In this document: positions 48,601 to 61,323 of the stretch, piece after piece | Layout of the letters: every line of letters begins with the position of its first letter | How positions within the stretch are numbered: the stretch's first letter is position 1 | NCBI RefSeq assembly: GCF_000524195.1 | Contig: NW_020170389.1 | Coordinates: 216,617 to 280,616, forward strand | Length of the DNA: 64,000 bases | Direction of reading: 5' to 3' | DNA from: Echinococcus granulosus | Lineage: Eukaryota; Platyhelminthes; Cestoda; Cyclophyllidea; Taeniidae | Program-made: the position numbers and the translations under genes | The notes under the pieces: model-generated | The model's database searches: none | What the model saw: the letters and a program-made list of their open reading frames with translations, nothing else | What the model was told of the DNA's origin: nothing

Positions 48601-50757
48601 ATTCTTAGTTTTACGGGTCGGTTCGATACGGCACACCCAAGACCTCATACTGGCTCGAAATTTACTAGTGAGAAGACTTGAACCCTTAGATGAGATGAAA
48701 CGGCAGGAAGGCACTAGCTCAGCCCTGACTACATTTCTTCAAGCTGAGAGTGATGACCGCCACTTTTTCTTGCCACTAGCATCAGATGATGACGTGACCA
48801 CATGGGAAATCGAGGCAAAGTTGGCTGAATTTCAGTCATTTTTGACCCTTATAAACGTGAAATTCCCAGGTGCCTTGTTCCAATACCATATGGGAGGGTT
48901 GTAAGTTGTAATGCTGATTATTTAAGCGATAAACTACTTTGAGAAGGTTTCTACAAAACACACTGGCAATAAAGCACACCGATAGAAACTGCTCTGTGGT
49001 AAGTCTTAACTAGACCCGTTTAATTGTTTTGGTACAACAAAACAAACCATTGGAACCGATACCGGCCACCTAGTACCTGCCAATCTGTTTCACCATTGAA
49101 TTAAGCTTGACCCATGTCATAGCTTACCGGTGCGGTGGTGCGTTGGCATGGGTGACTCTTGGCCCCGTGCGCCTGAATGCCACGCACAGCGTTGTCTACT
49201 ACGCGGCAAGGGTGTACGACAAGGGCTCAAGGTAAACACACCACGCCACACACCACATTGCAACGAATCGCACTGGATCACATCACATCGGGCACTTGTG
49301 TATGTACTACACACGCTTCACACGTCACGATTCCCTCTTTTCGACTATACAAGAAGTAATAAAAGTGACACCAATATTTACTGCAAACACACACTACTAC
49401 CACCAGAATGAAAAAAGAACCCACTTAGCCGTGACTGAGACTGTGACCGTGCCTTCTTTTACGCGATTTTAGCTTGAGACACAACGTAGAAATAACACTT
49501 CTGAAGCGCGTAAAAGGCCAACAAAACTTATGCATGGAAGCAAAATTAACGCTTTGGGAATGCTCAGAACCATCGGATTTTCAATGAAACTAATTGGAGG
49601 TTTCGTTTCCCTTTTGTGTTTAACGTTTGGCGCACTGTTTGTCAAAAGCGAAGAACTAATCTGTTCTGACGCAAATGAATTTTGTAACATCCTAACTGTG
49701 GAATACAAAATTTGTGTTGATTACTTTATCCCTCAGCAAATATAAAATGGTGGAATTTACCCTTGGAATTACTAACAATTAAGAAAATTGCTGCTTAGAT
49801 GGGTCCTGCTTGCGATTTCGGCCAGAGAATTAGGCAGCTATTTCATCGAAGACGGTGTTGGAATTGATTTGGCTGAAAACATCACAGGAATTTCACCAGT
49901 GGATAGCTTAAGTGATTTCAAACAACTGTTTAAATTCACGTGAATGTAAATACACACATTTATTGCCTAAAATTGGCAGTGAAGTGGGTAACTATTTCTG
50001 CTTTATCACTGCACATGCGAATTGATGTCAGCTTTAATTTATGTGATGTGAATTTTTCTTAAGATGAAGTGTGCAGAAAGGTCGTTTTAACTTTCGAATG
50101 TCTTAAACTAATCACCCACTCTTCCTATACTTGGAAAAAGCTTTTAATGATGAATAAGAGCCTCTTTTTTTCCTCAGGAATGAAGCCTTTCGTAGTACTA
50201 GAGGAACGCTGATGAGGGGGTATCGAGATTCGTGGAGTAAGTCTACTCCAACTGTCGTGGTCGAAGAAAGGATCCAAAGATCCATTTCGAGAGAAACGAC
50301 GATAAAAATGTGGTAAGAAGGGATTTTTTAAGAAATCAAGAATGAAAATTACCCATGGAAGATTGTTTGAGCTGCACGAAATACATCCAAGAGATGTCGA
50401 AACTCGTCTAGTAGTGGCTCAGTCTACCAAAAATACCAACTTCTACAATCGCTTGAAGCTTTATAGACAAAAAAAGGCACTTCCAACCTCTGAATTTTAA
50501 TATGTTGCAGAATTGCCCAAAAAATCGGACATCTTACCGTAGACATACTCAAGAGATTAGAATAAGAGGAGTAGATAAACGTTAAACAATCATGATAAGG
50601 CACGCGTTTAGTTTCTGATACCCCTCAATAACAGGGGCAAGTCTCACGTCCTACAAACTCTGCTCAAGCTCCAACATGAGGCATTCTTTGGCGATGCCAA
50701 TTCAGCAAATATATAGCAGTTAATTAAAAACTGACAGACAAGTAACAAGAAACTCAC
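45601..50757. other. Intergenic stretch
   Basis: The only assignable feature is a fragment of family A at about 48615-48850. A 91-codon frame on the minus strand at 45752-46024 and a 107-codon frame on the plus strand at 46005-46325 overlap head to head and lack firm splice sites; neither is called. A plus-strand frame at 47231-47488 includes a long T run and is not supported. Confidence 0.45.
48615..48850 (+). repeat. Family A interspersed repeat, fragment
   Basis: CCCAAGACCTCATACTGGCT, GAAGGCACTAG and ATGATGACGTGACCACATGG followed by GAAATCGA align with the last third of family A. Confidence 0.5.
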
Positions 50758-51108
50758 GGAAGGCACCGTCTTGGAGGCAGAAGCTAGACTTCCGGTGAAC
50801 GGTGACTGGGCAGTCATTCGCGGCTGAGGGGTGACGGGTGGACCAAGCCTTTCCTGAAGTCCCGTTGGCATTATCGTCGCCTTTGTAGCTCCAGCCTTTT
50901 GTGCTACCTGGTGGCGTAGTCGAAAAGCGAGGCTGTGGGAGTGGATGGCACGCTTCGGTGTGGGTGGAACTGGTGTTAGGGAACCCGAGAGCTGCTCTGC
51001 TGGCGAATTAGATGAGGTGACTGAGTGGCGTGCGTCCGATGTCTTCAGGGGTGTGGCACTGGTGACACTTGTTGATGCTGCTTCCTCCTCGATGCACAAC
51101 TGGAAGCC
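50758..51108 (-). CDS. Ser/Pro-rich internal exon of an unidentified gene
   Basis: The exon has 351 nt, phase 0 in and out. The acceptor is TTCTGGTTCAATTCCAG and the donor is TTCC|GTGAGT. The 117 residues start GFQLCIEEEAASTSVTSATP, include LTPVPPTPKRAIHSHSLAFR and RLRHQVAQKAGATKATIMPT, and end FTGSLASASKTVPS. It is disordered, Ser/Thr/Pro-rich and basic in the middle, so probably intracellular. Neither the previous nor the next exon was identified with confidence. A 26-nt candidate at 53856-53881 would fit upstream. The TPVPPTP motif also occurs in the exon at 397-716, which may be coincidence. Confidence 0.72.
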
Positions 51109-51409
51109 CTGGAATTGAACCAGAAGTTCTCTCAGTATACATCACACACCAACTCGTACACGCTCATCAAAGCATAGTTTTGGTTAACAAACTGATCTCA
51201 ATTCGAATCGAGACTTCTAATTCTTCATCAAAATATAGAAATTGATACTGCTGTGACGCTACTATGTACAGTAATCAGCGATAAATACATCATATTACTA
51301 GTTACCAGCCCCCAAATACTTGAGCAAGTCCAGTCCAGACATGGTGCTAAACAATTTTTTTTGAAAGAAGCCGCGTGTCTACTCGTACAGAAGATTTCAG
51401 TCAGGGTGC

Positions 51410-51570
51410 AGTACGCTCAGCAGTAAGACATTTGAATGGTGTAAACATTTAGAAGAAAGGCCTCCGTAGGTACGTCTGTGTTTGTGACGATCACGGGAGT
51501 GGTAGTTCCCAGCCCACAGCCTCAACAGCCAATCCAATGAATATTCAGCGGATGAATCGTCTGATTCTGA
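51410..51570 (-). repeat. Family E repeat copy
   Basis: On the minus strand, blocks TGAATATTCA-TGGATTGG, GCTGTGGGCTGGGAA, CACAGACGTACCT and CATTCAAATGTCTTACTGCT recur in the same order at 55460-55260. Similarity is moderate, so the copies are old. Confidence 0.45.
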
Positions 51571-54500
51571 ATAACCTACACATAACTTGTCTTGAAATTG
51601 TACAGGAGACCAGTCTTCCCGTGGGAACAGAGAGCATACAAAACTTCCAGAAGTTAGAGCGTGAAGGATTCCAGCACCACCTTCCACATTTGACCAAGCG
51701 GAGGAGTTGAATGCTGCAGTGAGTTGAAGGTGGATTGCCATGCCAAAGCTTTGCAGGTATTACTTAAAGACTAGGATAGGTGTATAAGTGTAGCAAACAC
51801 AATTTAAGCTATCTGAAATGTGCTCTTCTTTTTTTCAAGACTCAACAGTCCCAATTTCTCTTGAACGCTTTTAGTGCATGGTTCCAGTAGTACATACAGC
51901 ACTTCTGGCCTTTAAGTAGGCTGATGCCTATTACCGACGGTAACTAGAGGTGATAAGAGCATGATCATGTGTCACTCAAGGGGTTAGCCACCTGAATGAA
52001 TAATTACCGGAACAGTTTGAGAGGTTCGTAATGAGATAGTGTGGAAATATTCAACAGTTAGTGGTCGTCTCAGGGTGGGGGAATCAATGTGGAACGGGGA
52101 GCTTAATGACAGAAAAACACTTCAAGCCAGTAAATTACTCATTCATTCTAGTTTTGACAGATGTCTGTTCTGAATAAATTAAGTGGATAATGCCAGCCTT
52201 TCGGTGCAACACTTCCGTGGGTATACGACTCCAAACTCCAGCTCATTGGGAACTCATTACAAATAAAGGTGGTAATTCTGATAAATCTGTAAGTGTTTTG
52301 AGTCTTCAAGTAGACTTCGACAGAGGCAAGAGGTCATGCAGTAATTAAACAAGTGGTGACTCAAGTGAATCACCAACGTAATATAAATGTGCTATGGGAA
52401 CGCACTGATGCATGAATCACGGCCTAACAGGTTCCTAAATCACCACGGCATACCACTATTTACGTGGTACCATTTGCATTCCATTGTCACCACTTATCTC
52501 AGGTTGGAAACGACTTATTAATTGAAAATCGTGGTATCAAGTAGTTTTCATTAATCAGAATGCAGATCCTGGAACATCAGAATGAGCAATGCTGGCCAGA
52601 AATTGAGTCATCGAGGTTTTAAAAACGAGTGTTCTTCGGGTCAGCCAAAAAAGGAAAGCTTGAAGAAGATGCATTTCTTATTAGACGTCAGCTTTCAGAA
52701 TGCCTTTTATGTCTTGCGGTCAAGTATCGTTGGAACGTTAAGCTAGTGATTCAAAGGCAATCTGAGATGGATAGATGAGTCCGCTTCCATCCGCATCACA
52801 ACTACTTTTAGTTCATCCACCTTAAGCTTTGATTAGAAACGCCTGATGGAATAGAGATTTAAGACCTACCAACCAGCATATTTTGCATGTTCCTTATTGA
52901 TACTCGGGATAAAAACATTGTTGATCTTTCGAATTGTTCGTATCGCTACGTCAAGGTTCTTTGACAAAAGTCCCATCCAAATAAGGCAAATTTTTCTTGT
53001 TCATCCGTGGTTTAGCGAATAGGAACAACGCTTGCGCATCTTCATCAGCTAAGTTAGTAAATAGAGGGAATAGTAGGGGAGTATATAGAAGGCCGCCAAG
53101 GAAAAAAAACGGCTCCGAACGTGAGCGAATTGCACAATGTTTATGAAGGCGAAAAACAGGAACATCTAAATTTTGGTTAATTGATTTGTCCTGCTTCGCA
53201 AGATAATTCATAAAAGCGACAGTTAACCGTCTGATCTACCGCCTTAATTTATGATCTTCCGACTAATCGGGATGACCCACCTACTTGTAAGACTCAGCTT
53301 AATCACTAATTAGCGATCCAAATGGTTGTCTCATGTCACAAATAATGACAAATCTGACACGATTTATAAGGTAATATCAGAGTCGGAATAAATGCATTCA
53401 CTTTAACACGAAGGCCACTCGTGTCACGCATACGTGACGCCAACACTTTACACAAATTTAGCGTACTTAGTGAAAAGTAAATGAAAAATAAGGGGAAACA
53501 AAGTGAAAACAGTTGGTGCCATAGCGGAACAACAAACTGGGTGGGGCGTTGTGGTTTATGTCCCGTAGACAGCGCCTGGAAGCAAACGCTTTGTTACTCA
53601 AATACACGCCGCTGTGTGCAAAAAAGTGGCCGAGATAAGTTATGCTGCAGTCCAGATAAATGAACCACCGTGATTCAGACGCCTGCAGAGATCAAAGGAA
53701 CTGTGACCAATGCCATGTGCAAAACCACCGCGTCCATGTGACCTTGTTTGACTAATGGTGCACGATGATACGTATCGCGTTGATAAACATTGAGAGCAAA
53801 CGTTCACCGTTTGCAAGACTGACTCGTACAGGACACGCGTGGTCCAAAGTCTTACCGGCGTTTTTATTCCCTGCCCCAGCTCTACAATAACGCAAGTTTT
53901 TCGAGTTTAACACAGTATTTCAGAAAAGAGGTGCCAAGCCCCAGCAAGAATAGATCTTCTGCAGCAAAAATTTTTTCAGCATCATCAAGGCCAAATTCCC
54001 ACCGTCGGTGAAGGCTTTTGATGTTTTCAAGTAATGGGAGCTAATGTGATGCTTCACCTACTTTTCGAGGCCTTGAGATTAATATAGTGATCTACAGGCA
54101 GACATCGGAGAACTGCCAAACCCTGGATCAAGAGAGCTATTCAGAAGAGATCTTGCATGTCTCGACATGACTGCCCCTCTTGCACAGTCTGCAAGATCTA
54201 CAATAAATGACCGGAAGTTCTCGTGGTTACATAACCTCTAGTTCTCTTGATTTTAGTTCCTTAAACTACAATGTTTGTGACGCCGTTGGGAAAGCCACCA
54301 GTACGTATTCGCAAAGTACCAAGCACGCACTGATGACTGGGAGTAGGGACATTATGGCCAACGTGAATAATGCGTGAATTTGTTGATTCAGAAGCGAGGT
54401 TTCTGAATCATCGAGTGGCACTTTAAGGACTCAAAGTAATATCTACTTCCATTTCCAACGATGTTCTACTGTCAAACAGTTTTTTAAAAATGTAATCAGC

Positions 54501-55259
54501 GGTAATTCACGAGGGAGGTATATTTCCGTTAGTCCGTCTCGGGACCGTAAATTCTCCCAAAACTAACCAAAAAACCAGGTTCTTTTTGAAATAATTTAGG
54601 GATACAATCGGTTATCAGAAGGATCTCGTCGACTTACGGCATTTGTCAAATAAAGTAATTTTGTATATAATTAAATTTTTCATCAATTAAGCAATCATTC
54701 ATAGAAAGGACATTTGCCAAATTCGCCGCAACAGTGATTTGACACTATGATACTTTGCGGGGTACAGGTAGATCGCATTCAAACACTGGGTCTGATTACC
54801 CAAGCGCAGTGGATAGTAAACTTACCACATTAATCCAGATGGTTTAGGTGGAGAGACCAATACTTGCGGCTTTAGACAGGAGGCGGGCAAGGTCATGTCA
54901 ACAAAGGGGTCACCGGACCGTCAGCTTACCCATCCCGACCCTGGTCAAGTTGATAAGGTCAGACTACATGTGCAGTGCAGCCTGTATAGTAATAAGGCAG
55001 AGAAACGATTGCTTATAACCGAAATGACTTTCGAGTCTTCGACACCTCCACAGTCTCTCGAAAGGCGTTTAACCTGAGCAACGTTGAAGGCAAACCGACA
55101 CTCCTTCACTCCGCTCCATATAGTAACAGGTCTGCCAACCGCGTCCATGCATGGACATTCAACAAGTTCTACCCCAACTGAAACAATGGTGTCAGATCTC
55201 AACGCCTGCATATTTTCTCCTCCCTACAGAAGGCCTCAAATACACTACGGTGCGCCATA

Positions 55260-55460
55260 GTGTTGGGACACCCAGCCATTCACTAGTAAGACATTTGAAT
55301 AGATTCATCATGTACAAAAGAAAGGTGGCCATAAGAATGTCTGCATGCCAGTAACCACCGTAGCTATGGTGGCTACCAGCCCATTGCCCATTACTTACTG
55401 CACACAACATAGCAGTCATCCAGCCCCGTGAACATTCACTCAGGGTGCAGAATCCCTGTC
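55260..55460 (-). repeat. Family E repeat copy
   Basis: It has the blocks TGAATGTTCACGGGGCTGG, CAATGGGCTGGTAGCC, CATGCAGACATTCTTATGGC and ATTCAAATGTCTTACTAGTG. It is the second member of the pair with 51410-51570. Confidence 0.45.
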
Positions 55461-55964
55461 GCACCCCTGACAAATCACTGCTAAATGCATAATTTACTTT
55501 TCGTATGACGAAATTGCACAACATACGATGGCTGCCTCGTGTGAACGCAACACACAGAAATGACGAAATGAATCAAGCTGGACGTCCTAAAGTGGTCCAG
55601 TAGTCGTGCAGGCAAATCTTTCTACTATCAAGTTGTTTTTTTTTCTCATTTATGGATTGGATGCTGATATAAGTGCGCAAATGCAAAGGGATTACATGGA
55701 GAAATAAACCCAATTTTTTGACATTGGAATTTATTCTATCAATTCTCAACTTCAGGAATAATAATTTTAATAAAGCATGATTTTACTTTTTAAGTACATC
55801 AAACTGTAATACTCCAAAGTGCTAGGTGTCTGAGCGTGAAATATCATGCACTGACGCGCACAAATGATGATTCTTCGTCATCATCTTCTTTGATACCGAT
55901 AGCGCTAAAACTCGAAATTCTGCTCTGGTTTAACACGTCTACTACCAGCGTCACGTACATATAA

Positions 55965-56090
55965 CATGCGTGATAAGTGGTGGCACCAAGTTCTGTGCCG
56001 GAAACAGTTTGATTGAGTCTAACACCATGAAATAGATGTAGAACGTCCCTAGTGTGAGGCGGAGGACAAATACCACTTTCCGTTTTCGAG
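55965..56090 (+). repeat. Family F repeat fragment
   Basis: This is the partner of 34145-34250. It overlaps a 71-codon minus-strand frame that I therefore do not call a gene. Confidence 0.33.
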
Positions 56091-57851
56091 GAGGCCGATC
56101 CAAAAAAGCCATGTGGACTGGACCGTGGTGGTCGATCTGCCTCGGAGACTTTGGTGGCACACTCAAGGTTTAATTCTTTCTTAAAACGTCAATCTTGTGT
56201 GCATAGTTGAAAATCGTTTGTTTGAAACTCTCCCCTTTCTCATACAACTAAAACGTCAGCATCTGGCAGAGCTAGATTCGATCACCTGTGGGGCGCGGAT
56301 ATCGAAAGGCTCTTGGTTGGTGGGGGCCTTAGCAAAGACTAGGTAAGAACTCTCATCACATTCTTTTCAGAATGTCTTTAATCAGTTGAAAAAAGAACGA
56401 GCTGGAGGGCTTCAAAGTGATTTAGATTTTCATGGGTTCAGCAAAACTACAAATCCGGCAAATTAACAGGAGCTAATACGATGAAAACTACCGAAGGTGC
56501 AAGACTACAGTGGACTGGTACTGATTTTGTGCAAGAAATCACGGAGGAAATATTTCTTCAGCAGGATAAGAATCCGTCTCTAGTGGTTGCAACAATGTTG
56601 CGATCCTACGCAAGGGTAAATGTGTACGCGCCCCTTCTCATGTGAATTCTTGGGTTTGTAAAGTAGTGCTAAGTTTACTGTGTGCGATATATGCTTACAC
56701 CTTCCAAGCAAAACATGTAATTTCGTAAAAATGATTTATTGCATTATCCTTGGTGATATTTTTGGTCTGGGAGAAATCTTCCAATCACTTTTGTCTCAAA
56801 AAACCCAACATACTTTGTACACGCCGCTTTTTTCCAAATGTAGTTATCATGTGAAAACGGGATCAGATGCAGTAAGATTATAAGGAGCTAATCTTGAAAT
56901 GCGCTGGTAAATAAGTACTAGTATGCATTTAATTTGGCTTTTTTTCAACAAACCAAACAAAATGACCCCTCTTAAGAGTTAAAAGGAAGGAAAATCAAAG
57001 CACAATCAAGGGTAGAAGAAACGATTGCGGAATAAGGGTGATTTCTAGCCAAAAGATTTGCTTCATCACACATGGAGCCACGAATTATCAATAGACATTT
57101 CACTATGATCCATTATCAATGGCAAAGTGGACGACAAATGCGACCACAAGGAGAGGAGGAAATTTAAGAAGCAACTTCAAGGTCATACCTGGGCAACCCG
57201 TTGAGAGACAAGCTCCTCGAGAACCTGCTGACCAGAGAGCGGATGACGCGAGTACGCCAGTCCCGGAAAGGCCTTGGTGCTGGGCAGAAAAAAGAAGCGG
57301 ATGGAAGAAAGATTCTGGACACGAAACCCGACCATGTCACCCATTATTCTAGTTTAGCCTAATGATAAATTGAAATTTGGATGCGAATGCCTTGCTGTGC
57401 TGGGAGGGAATTGAGGTGCCACATTGATGGCAGCGAGGTGGGGCGAAACAAACACCTTTTTCCTTGTAAAAAATGCGACCGCCTTTCATCAATGCTTTAA
57501 CAAACATGTTTAAATGAAGTGTCACAAAAGACAGCCATCCACTGTGGATGGCTAAATGTGTTGAGACTCGCAGCCGAAGAACCTAGAGAAAATCGAGTCA
57601 ACTTGTGGATGACAAATCTATTTGAGTTTGGCGACATGAAAAAGAACGAAGCCAGCCTAAACTACTCCAATAAAAACAGAAGGAAATCTGAAGAATAACT
57701 CCAGAAAGCAACAAACACGTTCGTTATTTAGGCAAATGTTTATTTGGAAAGCGATTAGCACTCGAACTGAGCCCACTGTAGACCATCCCCCAAGCCCAAG
57801 CAACCCCTCATGGATAAGTCTCTTTTATTCGTCAATGGAGAATGTGATAGA

Positions 57852-58193
57852 AGAAAACGAGTGTTTTAAAGTGTAACAACATCCATTCAACTACCTTGTT
57901 CCCTTGACGTCAACCAGATAAATGTAAATTACTTTAGGAGGGGGGGGGGTGGGGAGGGAGGGTGAAGGGGAGAAGATGGGCTAAATTGTGTTGTAAAGCG
58001 CGTGGAATTGAAGTGAGGAGTTGGGAGGCCGTTTTAAAGATCAATGCTGTGGAAAATGTTCCATTAAGACAACGAATTTGCTTTGGCGATGAGGTGCTCG
58101 AACGAGCAACCACTGGGTCCAGTGGTTGCAAAATCTTTTGCATAAATGCAACCATCGTTGCGTAATTTGTACACTAAGACCAACTACTGATTT
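57852..58193 (+). repeat. Family C repeat, 5' half, recent copy
   Basis: About 340 nt differ from 61918-62260 at only a handful of positions. It contains a G-rich run (57938-57949), TGACGTCA-like TTGACGTCAACC, and two adjacent perfect hairpins. One has arms GCTCG/CGAGC around AA at 58096-58107. The other has arms GCAACCACTGG/CCAGTGGTTGC around GT at 58106-58129. The second half of the element is missing here. A 67-codon frame exists but differs by three residues in few changes, so selection is not evident. Confidence 0.8.
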
Positions 58194-58623
58194 CACTGAA
58201 TGTACTACATTTTTGGAACTCAAAAGGCTTCCACCGTGATTTAAAGCCATCATTCTTTTAATTCCAGTTCGTCTAACAATTGTTTTCCGACCGAAACAGA
58301 AGAGTAATTACCAATCCTGAGAGTGTCAAGGAAAGGAACTTCATGATAGCCTCTTTACCCCCCATAATTTAACCTTTGCTGTTATAGTGTGCAGTTTCAT
58401 TTCTGTTACCTGCATCGCCAATTCTTTAGCCCTACCATACGGCAATAAAAAATACACTTAGACTTTTTTGGTAGTAACCTGAGGAATGCCTTTATGACAA
58501 GCCGCAGCCCTTCTAGCTCCACAGCCCCTGTGCACCATAGACGTCCAAGTTACATAACCGTTGCAGTCTACTAGAAATCGTCACCGTAAACACTTCCAAA
58601 GTATGCCGATTCTGCCTCACATT

Positions 58624-58900
58624 TTAAAAGTGCCGCAACTCTAAGATGATGCGAATTTTTGGCCCACTGTGGGCTCCTTTCCCACGCAGGGGCACATGAA
58701 TCACCCACTCTCTCTCCTGCATGCCGCCAGAGCCTCCAACGGAAAGACATGTGGACAGACTCCCGAGGTGACCAGGAATGGTCACGCAAGGCGAAAGCGC
58801 CCAGAGAGTAACCTCCACCACAGGGGATGACCAAGCTAGACCATGGGTAGGCGGGGAGAGAGCAATAAGCAGCTCCACAAATTCATCACCATTGATGTTG
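58624..58900 (-). CDS. Terminal exon of an unidentified gene (gene 4)
   Basis: A long pyrimidine tract (CCCCCTTCTTCCCC) precedes CTGCAG. Phase 2 in; 91 codons then TAA at 58624. The protein reads NINGDEFVELLIALSPPTHG, then SPVVEVTLWALSPCVTIPG, and ends EREWVIHVPLRGKGAHSGP plus KIRIILELRHF. The alternating strands and the final IRIILEL resemble the end of a beta-sandwich (C2-like) domain. That is a fold-level impression only, and I do not name the family. The exon joins in phase to 60846-60874. There is no strong polyadenylation signal close by. Confidence 0.72.
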
Positions 58901-60845
58901 CTGCAGTTGTCGACAGCGGAGAAATGTGTAAACGAATGGGGAAGAAGGGGGTGTAATTAATCATAAAGCCCCTTAACAGTCTTAAAAACATGAGGTAGAT
59001 TGTGCTTTGGGTGAGGAGACCAGACAGGGATGTACCATCGCGAAGCTTGGTCATTTAACACAGATGTAAAGATTAGAGCTGTGCAATTTTGGGGTGAGCT
59101 TTGAAAAACCAGGCGTCTTAATTTTTATGCCAAGAATTAATGTGTTTACGAGAGGATCAAAATAAACACATCGTGGGGACAAAAGGAGGCACAGCATTTG
59201 TGCATCTGACTCATTTCACTAATAACTCCCACCTGTTCTTAGAAATGCTTATACGAAGCGAAGTGAGTTATGTATCGAAAAAAAAATAAATTACTTGAAT
59301 GAATAAAGACAACTTCTAATGCGTGATGATCACCCACCACTTCAAATTAGTAAGGGCTCAGGAGTGTGTGTGTGAGTGGCGCGCATTTATGACAATCATG
59401 ATAGGCTTTGAAAAGAGAGAAAGGTGAGCTGCTTTGAACCAACGTATCATTTCTGCTCAATGGCGGCTAGGAATTCAATTGCACATCTGCTGAAGATTCC
59501 TTAAATTAGCCATGAATTCGACTGTTTTTTTTCTCTAAGATTATGCGTATTGCAGCAAGCCAGTAGGGGTTTCCACAACTTTTGAGTTCATACGATCGCC
59601 CACGAGCAACAAGGGTGGTGTTTTGAAGTGTTACGCCGTGTTACCTTATCCTGTAAAAGTCAGACTTGGACTTTTACTCAAATGATTGACTAGTTTCAAC
59701 TGCTTCTCAAGAAGAGATTTGTTGAACAAATAGCCGCAGGTCATTCCACACCAGCACAAATAGAGGGTCCCCTTCAACGCTATGGATCAGCACAACACTG
59801 AATGGTAATCCGTTACAAGCCGCAAGCTTATCAAAACCATCTATAGGGGTGCTTTCTGTAACCATGCCTCTCCCTAAGTGCCATACAAGAATTTCAACGA
59901 GGAGTTCATAAATGCTCGAAATTAAACTTAGTTCATAAGGCGAAAAAGCCAAAAACACATCCACCAGGTTTAAGCTGTTAGGAAAATAGTCAAGAGCACA
60001 ACAAAGAGACCTGTATCGACGGAGTGATGGATGGAAATCTATGCTTGATAAGGCATGCGTAGAAACATGGGCACACCTCACCAATTGTACAATGTGGTTG
60101 CAGTCAGCTGTACCGAAACCCCAACGACCTTTTTGGGTACCTGACCCATCGAATGACATTACCCTAATAATTAGCAGTCTAGACTTTGCCGCCGTGTTCA
60201 GGGCAGCATACACTTAAAACTTAATTCACTACAAAAATGCGGCAAGTTTAATTTGAATCACAAAAAAGTCGCCAGTTTATTTAATTACAGGCGTAAAACT
60301 CCTAAATGACAAAGGATTTAAAAGAGTGAGCATAAAACAAAGGGAATATCAAATTTCCTCAAAAGGGGTGAAGAATGGCCAGATAAAAAATATAAAGGCG
60401 AGCTTAAAAGCACCTAATTTGTTTTCAATTCTCAAACTCTAATCGACTGCAGGGATTGAGAAGTATACCAATCAAGTTCTAGTTGATGAAGAATAGACAA
60501 AAAGTGGACTCTGATACAACGTCAACAGCTTTCACGTCAATTTTGATTGTATTCTTCCAACCATCAGCATGCTATACCTCTAAAGGCATTTCAACAGGTT
60601 AATCAGCTGGTGATAGCATGTCAAAACATTCTCACTTATATTTCACCATTAATAGGACAATCCGGATGCACAAAGAATTTACGGGTACACTACATTGCAT
60701 AGGGTACTACCTCGTTTTACCGAGGTGGTGAGGCCAATACTGAAGGTGGTGCGTAATCAAATAATCCATTCAAAGCCGACTTGGAGGTGGCAGGACAATG
60801 CGATATGCCAAACATCTCTTAGCTGTAACGGCGAATATGACTTAC
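58901..60845 (-). other. Last intron of gene 4, with an unexplained long frame
   Basis: This 1.9-kb intron is inferred from phase-matched exons. It contains the 168-codon frame at 59707-60213, described separately. I see no repeat. Confidence 0.5.
59707..60213 (-). other. Unexplained 168-codon open frame
   Basis: Its length is unusual for non-coding sequence at this base composition. It includes RWGFGTADCNHIVQL followed by a good donor-like GTGAGG, and later LVDVFLAFSPYELSLISSIY. As an exon between 60846 and 58900 it would break frame (it would leave in phase 0, but phase 2 is needed). It could be an alternative exon, a decayed retrocopy or chance. It begins with a GTG codon, not ATG. Confidence 0.3.
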
Positions 60846-60874
60846 TTTAATGGTGCATCGGGAGAAACCTGCGA
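60846..60874 (-). CDS. 29-nt exon of gene 4
   Basis: The acceptor is GGTGGTGCTTTTAG and the donor TTAAA|GTAAGT is perfect. Phase 0 in, phase 2 out. It encodes SQVSPDAPL and, with the split codon, joins to NINGDEF of the terminal exon. Both sites and both phases fit, which is the support for so small an exon. Confidence 0.6.
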
Positions 60875-61244
60875 CTAAAAGCACCACCTATGGACAACTA
60901 AATCTGTGGATGCCAAGGAAAAACAAAGTCAATTGGTCGGCAACCACTCGAATGTTAAGCTCTGCATTCTGATCTGTAGTGAAACAATACGACTCTACCC
61001 TGAAAAAGCCGGCATTCCAATGAAAATTCTGCTCGAGGTACCTATGTAAAATAAAGGAATCAGATCTAGCGCCTTTCAGTGTTACAAGAAGCTCAAGGGA
61101 AGTCAGGTGAACATTGCAACAAGGCAGTTCATACTAACTGCGCATTCAATCCTGCAGTACTTTTCCGTGTCTATACCTTCCAAAGTAAAAAAGCCATTCA
61201 GGCTATCGTGTTTACTGTCCTCATTCCGGTCTTGTAGTACTCAC

Positions 61245-61323
61245 AACACGTACCGCCCATGCCTTCAAACTTCTAGGCCTTTCAACATCATCGCAGCTAA
61301 ATTTTATTCGCAAATTCTGCCTT
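61245..61323 (-). CDS. Exon of gene 4
   Basis: The acceptor TTTTGATCTATTTTTAG is very good and the donor GTT|GTGAGT strong. The exon has 79 nt, phase 2 in and phase 0 out. It encodes RQNLRIKFSCDDVERPRSLK followed by AWAVRV. The IKFSCDD strand pattern again looks like beta-sandwich sequence. Upstream exons were not found before the right edge; a 55-nt candidate at 62934-62988 does not match in phase. Confidence 0.65.

Larger units (their letters stand above)
51109..58623. other. Intronic or intergenic stretch with minor repeats
   Basis: It contains family E copies (51410-51570, 55260-55460), a family F fragment (55965-56090) and a family C copy (57852-58193). No coding exon can be supported. 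Frames at 52951-53211, 54945-55211 and 55951-56166 have an acceptor or a plausible reading but no donor. Confidence 0.45.

Noticed and set aside
55192..55524. 110-codon minus-strand frame
   Set aside because: It overlaps a family E repeat and has no splice-site support.
57934..58253. Conserved 67-70-codon frames in the two recent family C copies
   Set aside because: The repeats are nearly identical in DNA, so frame conservation carries no information. Three of the few changes alter residues and the old copy is not open.
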